The notes: a model not told the origin generated them from the sequence alone. 64,000 bases of DNA from Litchfieldia sinesaloumensis (GCF_900156865.1 NZ_LT732529.1:3520001-3584000); one strand, 5' to 3'; counted from the stretch's first letter, positions 15,153-24,617 are shown. Numbers and translations: made by a program.

Positions 15153-16493
15153 ATGTCAGACCAGATGTTAATTCTGATTGCTTTAGCAGGAATTTTCCTT
15201 CTATTATTTTTAGTCATTCGAACAAAATTACATGCATTTGTAGCATTATTATTAGTTAGTTTACTTGTTGGGATTGCAGCAGGCATGCCATTGAATGAGG
15301 TTGTTAGCTCAATCGAACGCGGGATGGGAGGAACCCTAGGTTTCGTTGCCGTTGTTGTTGGTTTGGGTGCAATGTTTGGACAAATGCTTGAGGTCTCTGG
15401 TGGTGCAGAAAGATTAGCACAAACACTAATAAAAAAATTCGGTGAAGATAAATCGCAATGGGCACTAGGTATTACTGGTTTCCTAGTCGCGATCCCCGTT
15501 TTCTTCGATGTTGGTTTTATTATTTTAGTTCCAATTGTTTATGGGTTAGCAAAGAAAACAGGAAAGTCCTTGCTTTACTATGGAATTCCCTTATTAGCAG
15601 GTTTGGCTGTTACACATAGCTTTATCCCGCCAACTCCAGGACCAATTGCGGTTGCTGATTTAATTGGAGCAGATCTTGGTTGGGTAATTCTGTTTGGTGC
15701 AATTGCTGGTATCCCTGCAATGATCATTTCTGGTCCATTATTCGCAAAATACATTTCAAAAAAGTTACATGTTATGGTTCCAGATTATATGAACTTGGAA
15801 GATATTGAGTACGATAAAGAATTACCTAGCTTTAAATTAATATCTTTTTTAATCTTGATTCCTTTAGTATTAATTTTATTTAATACTGTTTCCGGTGTGT
15901 TATTGGAAGAAGGTCATATTATCAGAGTCATTTTAACCTTTCTTGGGCACCCTTTTGTGGCGTTAACAATAGCAACAATCTTAACTTTCATTTTCCTTGG
16001 GACAAAACGCGGTTACTCTCGTCAAGAAGTACAAGACATTGCAACGAAAGCGTTAGAGCCTGCTGGGATTATCATTCTTGTAACAGGTGCCGGTGGCGTT
16101 TTCAAACAAGTATTGATTGATTCAGGTGTAGGTGAAGTACTAGGAGAAATGATGGCTGGTTCTCCTTTACCTCCAATTTTACTTGCCTTTTTAATTGCTG
16201 CAGCTGTTCGTGTTGCACAAGGTTCAGCAACTGTATCTATGGTTACTGCAGCTGGATTAATGGCCCCACTGATTCAGATGCTGGAAATGGAAGGCCCCGT
16301 ACTTGGCTTGCTCGTTATTGCTATCGCATCAGGTGCAACTGTGTTATCTCACGTCAATGACTCTGGTTTCTGGTTAGTTGGACGCTACTTCGGATTGAGT
16401 GTAAAAGATACATTAAAATCTTGGACAGTGATGGAAACGCTTATTGGATTAGTTGGCGTTAGTGTAGCACTGATTATTGGAATATTTATATAG
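15153..16493 (+). CDS. gntP: Gluconate:H+ symporter GntP
   Basis: A 446-residue GntP-family permease with about 12-14 hydrophobic segments. Family signatures include VPVFFDVGFIILVPI-like IPVFFDVGF (about 110-118) and HSFIPPTPGPIAVADLIGAD (about 152-171), the hallmark loop of gluconate/H+ symporters. ATG at 15153 follows AAAGGTAGTG. It is second in the gnd-gntP operon, ending at a strong hairpin. Gluconate import is the probable role; other sugar acids (such as idonate or fructuronate) are used by some GntP homologues. Confidence 0.93.
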   Translation: MSDQMLILIALAGIFLLLFLVIRTKLHAFVALLLVSLLVGIAAGMPLNEVVSSIERGMGGTLGFVAVVVGLGAMFGQMLEVSGGAERLAQTLIKKFGEDKSQWALGITGFLVAIPVFFDVGFIILVPIVYGLAKKTGKSLLYYGIPLLAGLAVTHSFIPPTPGPIAVADLIGADLGWVILFGAIAGIPAMIISGPLFAKYISKKLHVMVPDYMNLEDIEYDKELPSFKLISFLILIPLVLILFNTVSGVLLEEGHIIRVILTFLGHPFVALTIATILTFIFLGTKRGYSRQEVQDIATKALEPAGIIILVTGAGGVFKQVLIDSGVGEVLGEMMAGSPLPPILLAFLIAAAVRVAQGSATVSMVTAAGLMAPLIQMLEMEGPVLGLLVIAIASGATVLSHVNDSGFWLVGRYFGLSVKDTLKSWTVMETLIGLVGVSVALIIGIFI

Positions 16494-16509
16494 TACTATC
16501 TTGCTAGGT

Positions 16510-16550
16510 AAGTCCTTCTCCTTGTGGCGGTGAAGGACTTATTTTGTTTT
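16510..16550 (+). terminator. Terminator after gntP
   Basis: AAGTCCTTC (16510-16518) pairs with GAAGGACTT (16532-16540), followed by ATTTTGTTTT. Confidence 0.8.
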
Positions 16551-16687
16551 ATCTTAAAATCTTTGGCCTTCTTTGGTGGACATGTGATCCTTTTAGTTAA
16601 TTACATGTTTATATCAAATCTTTTTATATCTCCACTATACTTAAGGTTCAGTTTCTGTGCCTTTTTATCACTTTTATAAAACCACAC

Positions 16688-17167
16688 TTATTTGTGATAC
16701 GGTTCATTCCTAATAATTCGAAAGGCTCGGTATACTTGCTCCACCAATATCAATCTCATTAATTGATGGGGGAAAGTCATTTTTGAAAAGGACAATGTAT
16801 CATTTGCCCGCTTCATGACACCTTTACTTAATCCAAGTGATCCACCTATTACAAATGCGATTTTGCTTTTTCCGTAGGTTGCTAGGTTTTCAATGTCACT
16901 TGCGAGTTGCTCTGACGATTTCATCTTGCCTTCAATGGCCAAAGCGACTACATGAACATCATCAGATAACTTTGCTAAAATTCGTTCTCCCTCTTTTTGC
17001 TTTACTTGCTCCATTTCCGTCTCACTTAGATTTTCAGGCGCCTTTTCATCCGCGAGCTCAATTATATCAACTTTTGCATAAGCGGTTAATCGTTTTAAAT
17101 ACTCATTAATTCCTTGTATTAAATATTTCTCTTTCAATTTACCAATTGTTACGATTGTGATGTTCAA
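16688..17167 (-). CDS. rlmH: 23S rRNA (pseudouridine1915-N3)-methyltransferase RlmH
   Basis: A 159-residue SPOUT methyltransferase, identical in length to B. subtilis RlmH (YydA). It shows [16 protein letters not shown] at the N-terminus, the SAM-binding [10 protein letters not shown] and the C-terminal [19 protein letters not shown] followed by NEPYHK. The start is taken as the TTG at 17167, since a GGAG/GGGGAT ribosome site lies inside the longer frame that begins at 17188. It methylates pseudouridine 1915 of helix 69 in the 70S ribosome. DnaA boxes lie directly upstream. Confidence 0.96.
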   Translation of the reverse strand: MNITIVTIGKLKEKYLIQGINEYLKRLTAYAKVDIIELADEKAPENLSETEMEQVKQKEGERILAKLSDDVHVVALAIEGKMKSSEQLASDIENLATYGKSKIAFVIGGSLGLSKGVMKRANDTLSFSKMTFPHQLMRLILVEQVYRAFRIIRNEPYHK

Positions 17168-17202
17168 CTTTATCCCCACTCCACTCACATTTTACAAACA
17201 CG

Positions 17203-17536
17203 TTATCCACATTAGTTATCCACATATCCACATTTTCTATCCACATCTTGTATGGGAATATTAGTTCCCTACAAGATATACCGCCTTATTTTGACAAAAT
17301 TCACAGTTTGTTGATAAGTTTTCATCCTCTATTTTTGTCATATTTGGTGGAACCTCGTGTTCATCTACGACAATATCCAATGCCAATTCGACATGTTCAT
17401 CACAACATTTAATCATTTTCTTAATCCTCCATTTATTTTATCCACAAACGTAAATGATTTTATGGGTTTAAATTTCATTTTTCCTTCATCCACATGTGTT
17501 TATCTTTACCATTTTAGCATAAAAGTTTTATCCACA
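17203..17536 (+). other. DnaA-box cluster upstream of rlmH
   Basis: Four perfect TTATCCACA boxes start at 17203, 17216, 17438 and 17528. One-mismatch boxes start at 17224, 17237, 17309 (opposite strand) and 17486. All but one share orientation. The cluster straddles the small yyzF gene and lies about 39 kb from dnaA. B. subtilis has a DnaA-box cluster at the equivalent yydA (rlmH) locus that titrates DnaA. Confidence 0.8.
17261..17416 (-). CDS. yyzF: CxxH/CxxC small zinc-type protein YyzF
   Basis: A 51-residue protein starting at the ATG at 17416, nine bases after GGAGGATT, and ending at TAA 17261-17263. It reads MIKCCDEHVELALD..., then ...NCEFCQNKAVYLV. The N-terminal CCDEH and C-terminal CEFC metal-ligand pairs define the CxxH/CxxC family conserved in Bacilli next to rlmH. 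Function unknown; zinc binding is inferred from the ligand pattern. It precedes rlmH on the same strand by about 95 bp and overlaps the DnaA-box cluster. Confidence 0.88.
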   Translation of the reverse strand: MIKCCDEHVELALDIVVDEHEVPPNMTKIEDENLSTNCEFCQNKAVYLVGN

Positions 17537-17633
17537 AAGCTTTGAATAATTTCTATCGCTAACTAACGCATTCAAGCTATATTTACAAGCCTTTTAATCA
17601 ATTTTACCCAAATTGTAAATAATTCATGACACA

Positions 17634-17662
17634 CAAAAGGCAGGGATTCATTTCCCTGCCTC
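17634..17662 (-). terminator. Terminator of the ABC exporter operon
   Basis: GGCAGGGA and TCCCTGCC arms (17639-17660) around ATTCAT-type loop sequence; the minus strand continues TTTTGTGTG. It directly follows the second permease gene. Confidence 0.8.
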
Positions 17663-17676
17663 TTCCCAACTCAACC

Positions 17677-18783
17677 TTAAGAGTTTCTTCGTTCCATCAC
17701 ATTAATGCCGATACCAATTAGCACAACTCCCATTAAGGTCATGATGCTGATTGGATATAACAAATCATCCATAGATGCTCCGTAAATAGTTGCTCCTTTT
17801 AATCCTTCCATTGCATGTTTAATAGGAATAAAATCAGAAACCATTAATAAAAAATCGGAGCTTACTATTTCCAATGGCCAATATGCGCCACCGAGCATCG
17901 CCATACTAACAGCAACAAGTGAAATAATAGCATTAAAGTGCTGCGTGCTTTTAACTACACTAACTAAAAACATATTTACTGCCACAATTGAAAATACATA
18001 TGGTACTAATATAAGTAGAGTTTTTTCAAATCCCCCATAAAAGTCTACCCCAACCACATACCGAAATACCACAAAAATAAGGGCAACCTGAACATAACCT
18101 GAGAGAAAACTATATATTAAATTTCCTGCATACATTTCCCACTTTTTAAGTGGTGATAGAATCATCCGATCCCATACACCCCATGTTTTCTCCTGTAAAA
18201 TATGGTGAACGTTATAGGAGATTGTATAAATTACAAAGAACAAAGTAAATCCAAAAATCGTCTGCAACTGGTTATCAATAATAACAGTATCATCACTACG
18301 AAAGGAAGCAGCCTCAATTTGAAATAACGGATTCTTTTCCTTTTCCTTTAGTTCATTCATGATTGCCTCTGTATCAACACCGTCATTACTGTTTGTTAGT
18401 ATCCTTTCCTCCATCAATAGGTCTCCATAGAAGGTTTGTAGATATGTCTCTATCAAACGAACATTAGGTGTTTCTGTCACAATCACAATTGTGTAAGAAT
18501 CCTCTTCTAGCTTTACAGCAGTCTCGGCATCGCCCTCACTGACCATTTTCTTTGCTTCTGTTTCAGTCATTGAAATAAACTCAAAGCTTTGTGACTTAAT
18601 AAGTTCCTTCCATAGGCCAGTCTCCTCGATATTCTCTATATCTGAATAAACTGGGATATTTATATTTGTATAGTTTGCGCTACCTAATAGCAATGCAAAT
18701 AGTATACTCATCACGGTCATACCGATCATCAGCATGGGCTTTCTCATAAATAATCTACATTTTGCCCGTAGGATACTTATCAT
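17677..18783 (-). CDS. ABC-2 type permease, second subunit (LnrN-like)
   Basis: A 368-residue ABC-2 membrane protein. One N-terminal helix (about 18-37) and a large extracytoplasmic segment (about 38-170) rich in acidic residues precede five C-terminal helices containing the conserved LGGAYWPLEIVS and P-I-K-H-A region. ATG at 18783 overlaps the preceding permease stop (ATGA), so the two are translationally coupled. With its partner it would form the pore of a heterodimeric exporter powered by the ATPase at 20051-20983. The HK-RR-ATPase-permease-permease order matches B. subtilis lnrJKLMN (yfiJKLMN), which confers linearmycin resistance. Confidence 0.82.
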   Translation of the reverse strand: MISILRAKCRLFMRKPMLMIGMTVMSILFALLLGSANYTNINIPVYSDIENIEETGLWKELIKSQSFEFISMTETEAKKMVSEGDAETAVKLEEDSYTIVIVTETPNVRLIETYLQTFYGDLLMEERILTNSNDGVDTEAIMNELKEKEKNPLFQIEAASFRSDDTVIIDNQLQTIFGFTLFFVIYTISYNVHHILQEKTWGVWDRMILSPLKKWEMYAGNLIYSFLSGYVQVALIFVVFRYVVGVDFYGGFEKTLLILVPYVFSIVAVNMFLVSVVKSTQHFNAIISLVAVSMAMLGGAYWPLEIVSSDFLLMVSDFIPIKHAMEGLKGATIYGASMDDLLYPISIMTLMGVVLIGIGINVMERRNS

Positions 18784-20039
18784 ATGGCATCACCTCGTCT
18801 TGGAAAGCTGAAAACGGCAGCAGTTAGCATAATAAGACCAAATACAAGTAGATAGTAGATATGGTGAGAAATAGCTGAGATTTCTGTTCCTTGAAGCAAC
18901 TGTAGTAAAGCGCTCATTCCTGCACCATTTGGTGTAAAATTCCCCAACATTCCAATTACAGAGGAGGTTTCACTAATGGGGGTAAAGCTCCCACCTAAAA
19001 AGGCAAAAATAGAGACCATAACATTACCAAAAAAGCTAGACACTCCTTCTGAATCAATTCGGAAATTAAGTGCCGTTAATAAAGCTCCTACGCCTCCTAT
19101 TGCAAAGCATAAAGAGATATTTACTACTAAAAACCCAATCATATCCTTCCATACCACATCAAATACAATCGATGTAATACCATATAAAATCGCTTGCTGA
19201 GCAATACCAATTACTATAATCGAGATAAAAATTCCTCCAAGATAAGACCATCTAGAGGTATTTGATAAAATAATACGATTATACACATGCAATTGTTTTT
19301 CCCGATAAGCAAATGAACTTAAATGTGATGCAATAAACATAATAAACATGACGCTCATACCTACAGTATAATATTGCAGTGAATTAATAGGGTCTCTTTC
19401 CGTAACGGTTTCAATCTTTCCTAGGTTCGCACTGCTCACAGCCTCTAACTGAATCCCCGCCTTAGAAATAACAGTCATAGAAGTAAGTTGTTTTTGAAAA
19501 TTAAGAAGGACATCCTCTATCACTTTAGGGGAGACTTCTTTTCCTTCGTTCTTATATAACTTCATGGAAGTTGTAGACGGTTCATCGAGTAAAGCAGCTG
19601 ATAAAATATCTAGAGTATAGTATTCTGGTATCTCAATCACTGCAGAATAGCGATCATCATTTTTTATTTCATCTATCTTTTCCGGTTCTACTTTTTCTAG
19701 CTCCACGATTTCCTTTAATTCCTTATCACCAAACACTTCTTCTAACAAAATTTGAACTGGACGAAGCTGGTTTGCTCCCTGTACTAAAGCTTTCTCAGCC
19801 TCCACAGGCATTTCCACAGCTTCTACCTTTTCAATAAAAGCGGCCACATCCTTTTCTTCATCACTATGATCTATAAAAGCGACCTTAGCTGATATCGTTG
19901 ATGTATTGCCCCCCATCACGCCACCTAAGGCAAATCCAAGGATGCCAATAAGGATGAGTGGCATTAGGACCAGCACAAGTAATTCTTGAGGATTCCTTAG
20001 TAACACCAATAAATCCTTTTTAATAAATGGAATAATCAT
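18780..20039 (-). CDS. ABC-2 type permease, first subunit (LnrM-like)
   Basis: A 419-residue ABC-2 permease. An N-terminal helix at about 20-42 is followed by a charged extracytoplasmic domain of about 170 residues, then five or six helices with the FLGGSFTPISE and TPNGAGMSALLQ motifs common to this class. It lies 11 bp after the ATPase gene and overlaps the next permease by 4 bp. The exported compound is unknown. Family relatives expel amphipathic membrane-active compounds (LnrLMN with linearmycins) or other peptides and lipids. Confidence 0.82.
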   Translation of the reverse strand: MIIPFIKKDLLVLLRNPQELLVLVLMPLILIGILGFALGGVMGGNTSTISAKVAFIDHSDEEKDVAAFIEKVEAVEMPVEAEKALVQGANQLRPVQILLEEVFGDKELKEIVELEKVEPEKIDEIKNDDRYSAVIEIPEYYTLDILSAALLDEPSTTSMKLYKNEGKEVSPKVIEDVLLNFQKQLTSMTVISKAGIQLEAVSSANLGKIETVTERDPINSLQYYTVGMSVMFIMFIASHLSSFAYREKQLHVYNRIILSNTSRWSYLGGIFISIIVIGIAQQAILYGITSIVFDVVWKDMIGFLVVNISLCFAIGGVGALLTALNFRIDSEGVSSFFGNVMVSIFAFLGGSFTPISETSSVIGMLGNFTPNGAGMSALLQLLQGTEISAISHHIYYLLVFGLIMLTAAVFSFPRRGDAI

Positions 20040-20050
20040 CTACTCACCTC

Positions 20051-20983
20051 CTAATCACGTAGTGCTCTACCAGTTAAATGAAGAAAGACGTCCTCAAGTG
20101 TCGGTGCCTTCACCTCAACCGAAATCAATGAAGTACCTGTTTCTTCTGCCAGTTGAGAAATTTTTTGAAACAGATTATACTCCTTCGGAACAATTACCGT
20201 TACATCATGGTCATGTACTTTAACTTGGCGAATCGTTATATCGGCTTCTAGCAATTCAATAAACTCCTCTTTTACCCGCTCTACTTTAATAGAAATTGTA
20301 TTTTCAGAGGAAAGAATATTCTTCAATTCTTCTTTTGTGCCTGATGCAATAATGTGACCTTTATCCATTATATAGATACGGTCACATAAAAACTCGACTT
20401 CCTCCATGTAATGACTCGTATATAAGACCGTCATTCCTCGTTCTTTATTAAGACGCTTCACTGTTTCTAAAATATAGTTACGAGACTGTGGATCAATGCC
20501 TACCGTCGGCTCATCCATAATGATGATTTCCGGGTTATGCAACAAGGCCACCCCGATATTCAACCTTCTTTTCATCCCCCCTGAAAATGTTTTAACGATA
20601 TCCTTTCTTCGTTCAGTTAATCCAATTTGATTTAAAACCTCTTCAATACGTTGTTTAAGTTTGGCACCTTTTAATCGGTAAATCTCACCGAAAAAACGCA
20701 AATTTTCTTCTGCTGATAAATCTGTATACAAGGCTATCTCCTGTGGAACTACACCCAATATCTTACGTATATTCTGTGGCTGCTTAGTAGTGCTTTGGTT
20801 CATTAACCTCACATCACCAGAAGTCGGTACAACCAATGAAGAAAGCATCGAGATTGTCGTCGACTTTCCTGCTCCATTCGGTCCAAGAAGCCCCACAATC
20901 TCTCCCTTTTCCAAAAACATGTTTACTCCTTGTGCAGCAAACTTTTGTTTATATTTCTTCGACAGATTGATAATCTCTAACAT
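20051..20983 (-). CDS. ABC transporter ATP-binding protein (LnrL-like)
   Basis: A 310-residue ABC ATPase. Walker A GPNGAGKST, the signature FSGGMKRRLN, Walker B IIIMDEP and the switch His (YTSHYMEE) are all intact. A C-terminal regulatory extension of about 90 residues is typical of DrrA/NatA-type exporters. The start is ATG 20983 after GGAGGG; the frame extends upstream without a ribosome site. It is first in the ABC operon and separated from the upstream response regulator gene by a terminator, so it probably has its own promoter, presumably the target of that regulator. Confidence 0.9.
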   Translation of the reverse strand: MLEIINLSKKYKQKFAAQGVNMFLEKGEIVGLLGPNGAGKSTTISMLSSLVVPTSGDVRLMNQSTTKQPQNIRKILGVVPQEIALYTDLSAEENLRFFGEIYRLKGAKLKQRIEEVLNQIGLTERRKDIVKTFSGGMKRRLNIGVALLHNPEIIIMDEPTVGIDPQSRNYILETVKRLNKERGMTVLYTSHYMEEVEFLCDRIYIMDKGHIIASGTKEELKNILSSENTISIKVERVKEEFIELLEADITIRQVKVHDHDVTVIVPKEYNLFQKISQLAEETGTSLISVEVKAPTLEDVFLHLTGRALRD

Positions 20984-21090
20984 ATCCGTTCCCTCCCTTA
21001 TATCTCTATCATAATCACTCATGCATCCGTACAGCACTATCTCACGTCACTTGTTTATGTAATAACCATGACCTTAGTCATGAATCCAAA

Positions 21091-21118
21091 CAAAAAGGGC
21101 ATCCTTTGGATACCCATT
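21091..21118 (-). terminator. Terminator between regulator and ABC genes
   Basis: On the minus strand GGGTATCC, a 3-base loop and GGATGCCC are followed by TTTTTG. It separates the two-component genes from the exporter genes. Confidence 0.7.
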
Positions 21119-21121
21119 TGT

Positions 21122-21751
21122 TTATGTAAGATCATTTTTCACGGCAAAAATGGCTAGTTGAGTTCGATCCCGAAGTCCTAACTTATGCAACACCTGCGTG
21201 ATATGGTTTTTGACTGTACCGACTGATAAGAATAGCTCATCGGCAATTTCCTTATTTGTTTTTCCCTCGCCTACTAATCTTGTAATATCTAACTCACGAG
21301 ATGATAGTGGTAATTCTAGTTTTTTCTCCAATTTATGTAATAATCGTGGCATAACCTTTGCTACGACTTCTTCGTGAATTGGTAATCCCCCTTGAAAACA
21401 GCTGTAGACGGCATGAATTAAGGCATGTTGATCTGATGTTTTAAGTAAAAAAGCATCCGCACCATTTTTTAATGCTTGAATGGCATATTCATCGTCATTA
21501 AAGGTTGTAAGGATTAAAATCTTTACATGAGGCCAGCGTTCTTTAATCTTTCTTGTTGCTTCGATACCATTTATAATAGGCATTCGAATATCCATTAGCA
21601 CAACATCAATGACATGTGCCTCCATCTTATTAATTGCTTCTTGCCCGTTCTCAGCCTCAGCTACTACTCGAATCCGGCTATCCTGTTCTAACATGAGTTT
21701 TAAACCCTGCCTTACTATCGACTGATCTTCTACAATCAACACACTCCACAT
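21122..21751 (-). CDS. NarL/LuxR-family response regulator (LnrK-like)
   Basis: A 209-residue regulator. The receiver domain (about 1-118) has the acidic pair ED at 8-9, phospho-acceptor Asp54 in VVLMDIRMP and Lys104 in LLKTS. The LuxR/GerE HTH (about 145-205) contains SSRELDITRLVGEGKTNKEIA and GTVKNHITQVLHKLG. TAAGGAGGG precedes the ATG. It follows its kinase gene by 14 bp. Presumed role: when phosphorylated, it activates the neighbouring ABC exporter genes. Confidence 0.9.
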   Translation of the reverse strand: MWSVLIVEDQSIVRQGLKLMLEQDSRIRVVAEAENGQEAINKMEAHVIDVVLMDIRMPIINGIEATRKIKERWPHVKILILTTFNDDEYAIQALKNGADAFLLKTSDQHALIHAVYSCFQGGLPIHEEVVAKVMPRLLHKLEKKLELPLSSRELDITRLVGEGKTNKEIADELFLSVGTVKNHITQVLHKLGLRDRTQLAIFAVKNDLT

Positions 21752-21765
21752 GTAAGCTTCCCTCC

Positions 21766-22848
21766 TTACTTCTTTATAATAGGAATCATACCCTTAATTA
21801 CAAACTCGTCATCCGTTTGGTAAACAGCAAGGTTACCGTCTAATTCCTCGACACGGTTTCTCATATTTGAAAGCCCAAACCCCTCTTGAAAAGGTTTCTT
21901 CTTATGAATTCGGTTTTTAACGACAAACTCCAAGTTACCATGAGCGGTTTTACCAAGAACCACCTGTACTTCACGTGAATGGGCATGGCGCATAGCATTT
22001 GTTAATCCTTCCTGAATGACCCGATACAGCACAACACTTTGTACATTTGTGAGTTGCTCTGAAAGTATTCCCTGTTTTGTTGTAAACTGAACCATGATAT
22101 GGCTTTCTACCTCAAGCTTTTTTATGAGCTGTAAAATGGTTGCAATCCCTTCATGTTCCTTGTCCTTAAGCGTTCGAACTGCAAATCGTGTTTCCTCTAA
22201 ACTCTCCTTCGCCAACTCCTTTAGCTCCTTGTATTGTTCCGGTCCATGCTTAATTGCGAGGATCTCTATCTGCATTAACAGTGCTGTCAGTTTATGACCT
22301 ACCGAATCGTGAATATCCCTTGCGATTTTGGTTCTCTCCTGATAGCGAGCCTCCTCTTCAGTAATAAGTGCAGCCCTCTTTACCTTTCGATATTCCCCGA
22401 GCAATTCTTCGTAAAGATTTCGTTGTTCTTCACGCTTTGCCCATAACTCATTAACCTTAAGGGTAAGAATATAGAATAAGAGAAAGTAAACATAGACTGC
22501 TAGCTCCATTTTTGTCCACATCAGGACCCCAATTAAGCATACTGCTGTTAAAACCACGAGTAATTTAAATTGTGCACTATATAGTTGATTTGCTGCCATC
22601 AGGGAAACAAACATGATTAATAAATATGTATATGAGTTATTCGCTTCAACGACTCCCAGTAACACCAATAAAGCAGTAATTGCAATATATAAGTGTAGTG
22701 GTTTTGCAGTGACTCTTAGAAAAAAGTACAATGTCATCACTAATGCACAAATCAATATCGAATATGCAGTTGGCATTATTTTTTCGTAAAGAAAGAACAA
22801 ACCCCAAAGAAGCATTAACCCTGTGGCTTGTATTAGAAAAGTTCTCAT
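21766..22848 (-). CDS. Membrane sensor histidine kinase, HisKA_3 type (LnrJ-like)
   Basis: A 360-residue kinase. About five or six N-terminal helices (1-145) have almost no extracytoplasmic loops, so it probably senses a signal in the membrane. A coiled linker leads to the HisKA_3 dimerisation domain, with phospho-His in RDIHDSVGH (about residue 188), and a HATPase_c domain (EGLTNAMRHAHS, then GFGLSNMRNRVEELDG). The ATG at 22848 is chosen with GGGG upstream; a GTG at 22866 is an alternative. It forms a pair with the NarL-type regulator and is typical of kinases that detect membrane-active antibiotics. Confidence 0.87.
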   Translation of the reverse strand: MRTFLIQATGLMLLWGLFFLYEKIMPTAYSILICALVMTLYFFLRVTAKPLHLYIAITALLVLLGVVEANNSYTYLLIMFVSLMAANQLYSAQFKLLVVLTAVCLIGVLMWTKMELAVYVYFLLFYILTLKVNELWAKREEQRNLYEELLGEYRKVKRAALITEEEARYQERTKIARDIHDSVGHKLTALLMQIEILAIKHGPEQYKELKELAKESLEETRFAVRTLKDKEHEGIATILQLIKKLEVESHIMVQFTTKQGILSEQLTNVQSVVLYRVIQEGLTNAMRHAHSREVQVVLGKTAHGNLEFVVKNRIHKKKPFQEGFGLSNMRNRVEELDGNLAVYQTDDEFVIKGMIPIIKK

Positions 22849-22907
22849 AGCACCCCTACTTTCCACCTACTTTCAAATTACTAGAATAGCGTGGAGACAG
22901 CAAGTAT

Positions 22908-22948
22908 TTTCCAAAATAAAAGCTCATCTGATATAAAATCAAATGAGC
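22908..22948 (-). terminator. Terminator of the wal operon
   Basis: GCTCATCTGAT (22922-22932) pairs with ATCAAATGAGC (22938-22948) with one mismatch; the minus strand continues TTTTATTTT. It closes walRKHIJ before the sensor/ABC cassette. Confidence 0.8.
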
Positions 22949-23039
22949 CTCTTTATTGAATTCCTCTAGGTACTCTGGAGATTTAGTTGAATCCTATTAT
23001 CAAAAAGCAATATTCTTTTATCTAATAAGAATACTATTA

Positions 23040-23834
23040 TTAAACATAAGCCAACTTGGTTGGAACTTTTGGATCAGTATCAAATAAATCGAATTGTTCT
23101 CCCACAACATAACCCTTACTTTCAAGGGTTTGTTTCACCGACATACGAGCTAAGTCTTTTAAATTATTGTCTTTACTCAAGTGTGCCAAGTAGATGCGTT
23201 TTGTACGGTCTCCAATCACATCTGACATCGCTAGAGCCGCATCCTCATTCGAAACATGCCCCACATCACTTAATATACGTCGCTTGATGCTCCATGGGTA
23301 ATGACCCATTTGAAGCATGGATACATCATGGTTGCTTTCAAAAATATAAGCATCGGCGTTTTCTATTGTACCTTTCACTCGATCGCTGACATAGCCTGTA
23401 TCCGTAATTAACACAACTTTCTTTCCTTCATGATGGAACACATAGAACATGGGTTCAGCTGCATCATGTGATACGCCAAAGGATTCTACATCCAAATTTC
23501 CAAATGTTTTTACCGCTCCCATCTGAAACGTAAACTTCTGCTCAGTCGGAATCTCACCAATATTGCGCTCCATTGCCTGCCATGTCTTTTCATTTGCATA
23601 GATAGGAAGCTTGTACTTTCTCGCTAGAACACCAAGTCCCTTAATATGATCACTATGCTCATGTGTCACAAGAATTCCAGAAAGATGCTTAATCTCTTTA
23701 TTTATTTCTTTAAATAATAGTTCTAGTTGTTTACCACTTAATCCGGCATCTACAAGCAATGAATGCTTGTCTGTTCCAACATAGAACGCATTTCCAGTGC
23801 TCCCACTTGCAAGCACACTAAAATGCAACCCCAT
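23040..23834 (-). CDS. walJ: Metallo-beta-lactamase-fold 5'-3' exonuclease WalJ
   Basis: A 264-residue MBL-fold protein. The metal-binding motif THEHSDH (57-63) and further ligands in [15 protein letters not shown] and FESNHD are intact. Orthologues (YycJ) are reported to have 5'-3' exonuclease activity on DNA and to affect coordination of wall synthesis with division. Last gene of walRKHIJ, 6 bp after walI, followed by a terminator. In many Bacilli htrC comes next; here it does not. Confidence 0.94.
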   Translation of the reverse strand: MGLHFSVLASGSTGNAFYVGTDKHSLLVDAGLSGKQLELLFKEINKEIKHLSGILVTHEHSDHIKGLGVLARKYKLPIYANEKTWQAMERNIGEIPTEQKFTFQMGAVKTFGNLDVESFGVSHDAAEPMFYVFHHEGKKVVLITDTGYVSDRVKGTIENADAYIFESNHDVSMLQMGHYPWSIKRRILSDVGHVSNEDAALAMSDVIGDRTKRIYLAHLSKDNNLKDLARMSVKQTLESKGYVVGEQFDLFDTDPKVPTKLAYV

Positions 23835-23840
23835 AGTCGT

Positions 23841-24617
23841 TCACTCCGATTTATATATAATTTGTCCTTCAATTGCATTTACGTAAAAACTTGTCTTATC
23901 ATCTATCACAAAATGCCAGGTTGGTGCCAATAGCTGTGACTCAGAATATGGAACTAGCGGGTAATATCCAATTTCCACTTTAGACACATGACTGCCTGAT
24001 TTTAAATGGTTATTATTAAAAAGACTTTCTAGTGTCTCGATAGGCGTAATTAACGTCTCCATCTCATGCTCTTCAAACTCTGGAATAAAGGTTTGCTCAT
24101 ATGAAATGACCTCTTTATCCTCATTCAGATACAAATATATAACGCCACTTATGTTAACTGACTGTCCAAAAACCTTATAATCTCCATATTTTTGGACAAA
24201 GACAACAACCCCAGCTTCTTCATCGACACTCCACATCGTATACTTATCGCCTTCAAATATATGCTCTTTTAAGAATTGTTGAATTTTCACTTGATCTGTT
24301 AGTGATAGTTTTACAGGCTCCTGAAACTCACTTTTTAAAACTCCAACGGTCCCAATGTTTACATCTTGATTTTTAAGAGATTTCACATCGTCTTCAGTAA
24401 AAATTTTAACTTTCCCACTTATATAGCTTAATTCCTTTGGTTCCTTGGGCAATGTCTCATACGTAATCTCTTCATCTGCTAGTTTCTCGTCGATACTCGC
24501 TTCCTTTAATAGGTCAAGTTGGCTACCATCCCTTTTCTGAGCAAGCTGATATCCTAGAAAGATATTTAGAACGAGGAAGGTAATAATAAACAAAGTCTTG
24601 GTTTTACTCCAATCCAT
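23841..24617 (-). CDS. walI: WalK regulatory membrane protein WalI (YycI)
   Basis: A 258-residue protein with one N-terminal membrane helix (about 7-24) and an extracytoplasmic domain of the YycI fold, ending in FYVNAIEGQIIYK. ATG 24617 follows GGGGGG and overlaps the walH end by 14 bp. With WalH it forms a membrane complex that modulates WalK kinase activity, negatively in B. subtilis. Identity follows from the family sequence and its position in the operon. Confidence 0.92.
   Translation of the reverse strand: MDWSKTKTLFIITFLVLNIFLGYQLAQKRDGSQLDLLKEASIDEKLADEEITYETLPKEPKELSYISGKVKIFTEDDVKSLKNQDVNIGTVGVLKSEFQEPVKLSLTDQVKIQQFLKEHIFEGDKYTMWSVDEEAGVVVFVQKYGDYKVFGQSVNISGVIYLYLNEDKEVISYEQTFIPEFEEHEMETLITPIETLESLFNNNHLKSGSHVSKVEIGYYPLVPYSESQLLAPTWHFVIDDKTSFYVNAIEGQIIYKSE

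Noticed and set aside
21964..21979. Possible parS (CTTCACGTGAATG) within the histidine kinase
   Set aside because: Four or more mismatches to TGTTnCACGTGAAACA.
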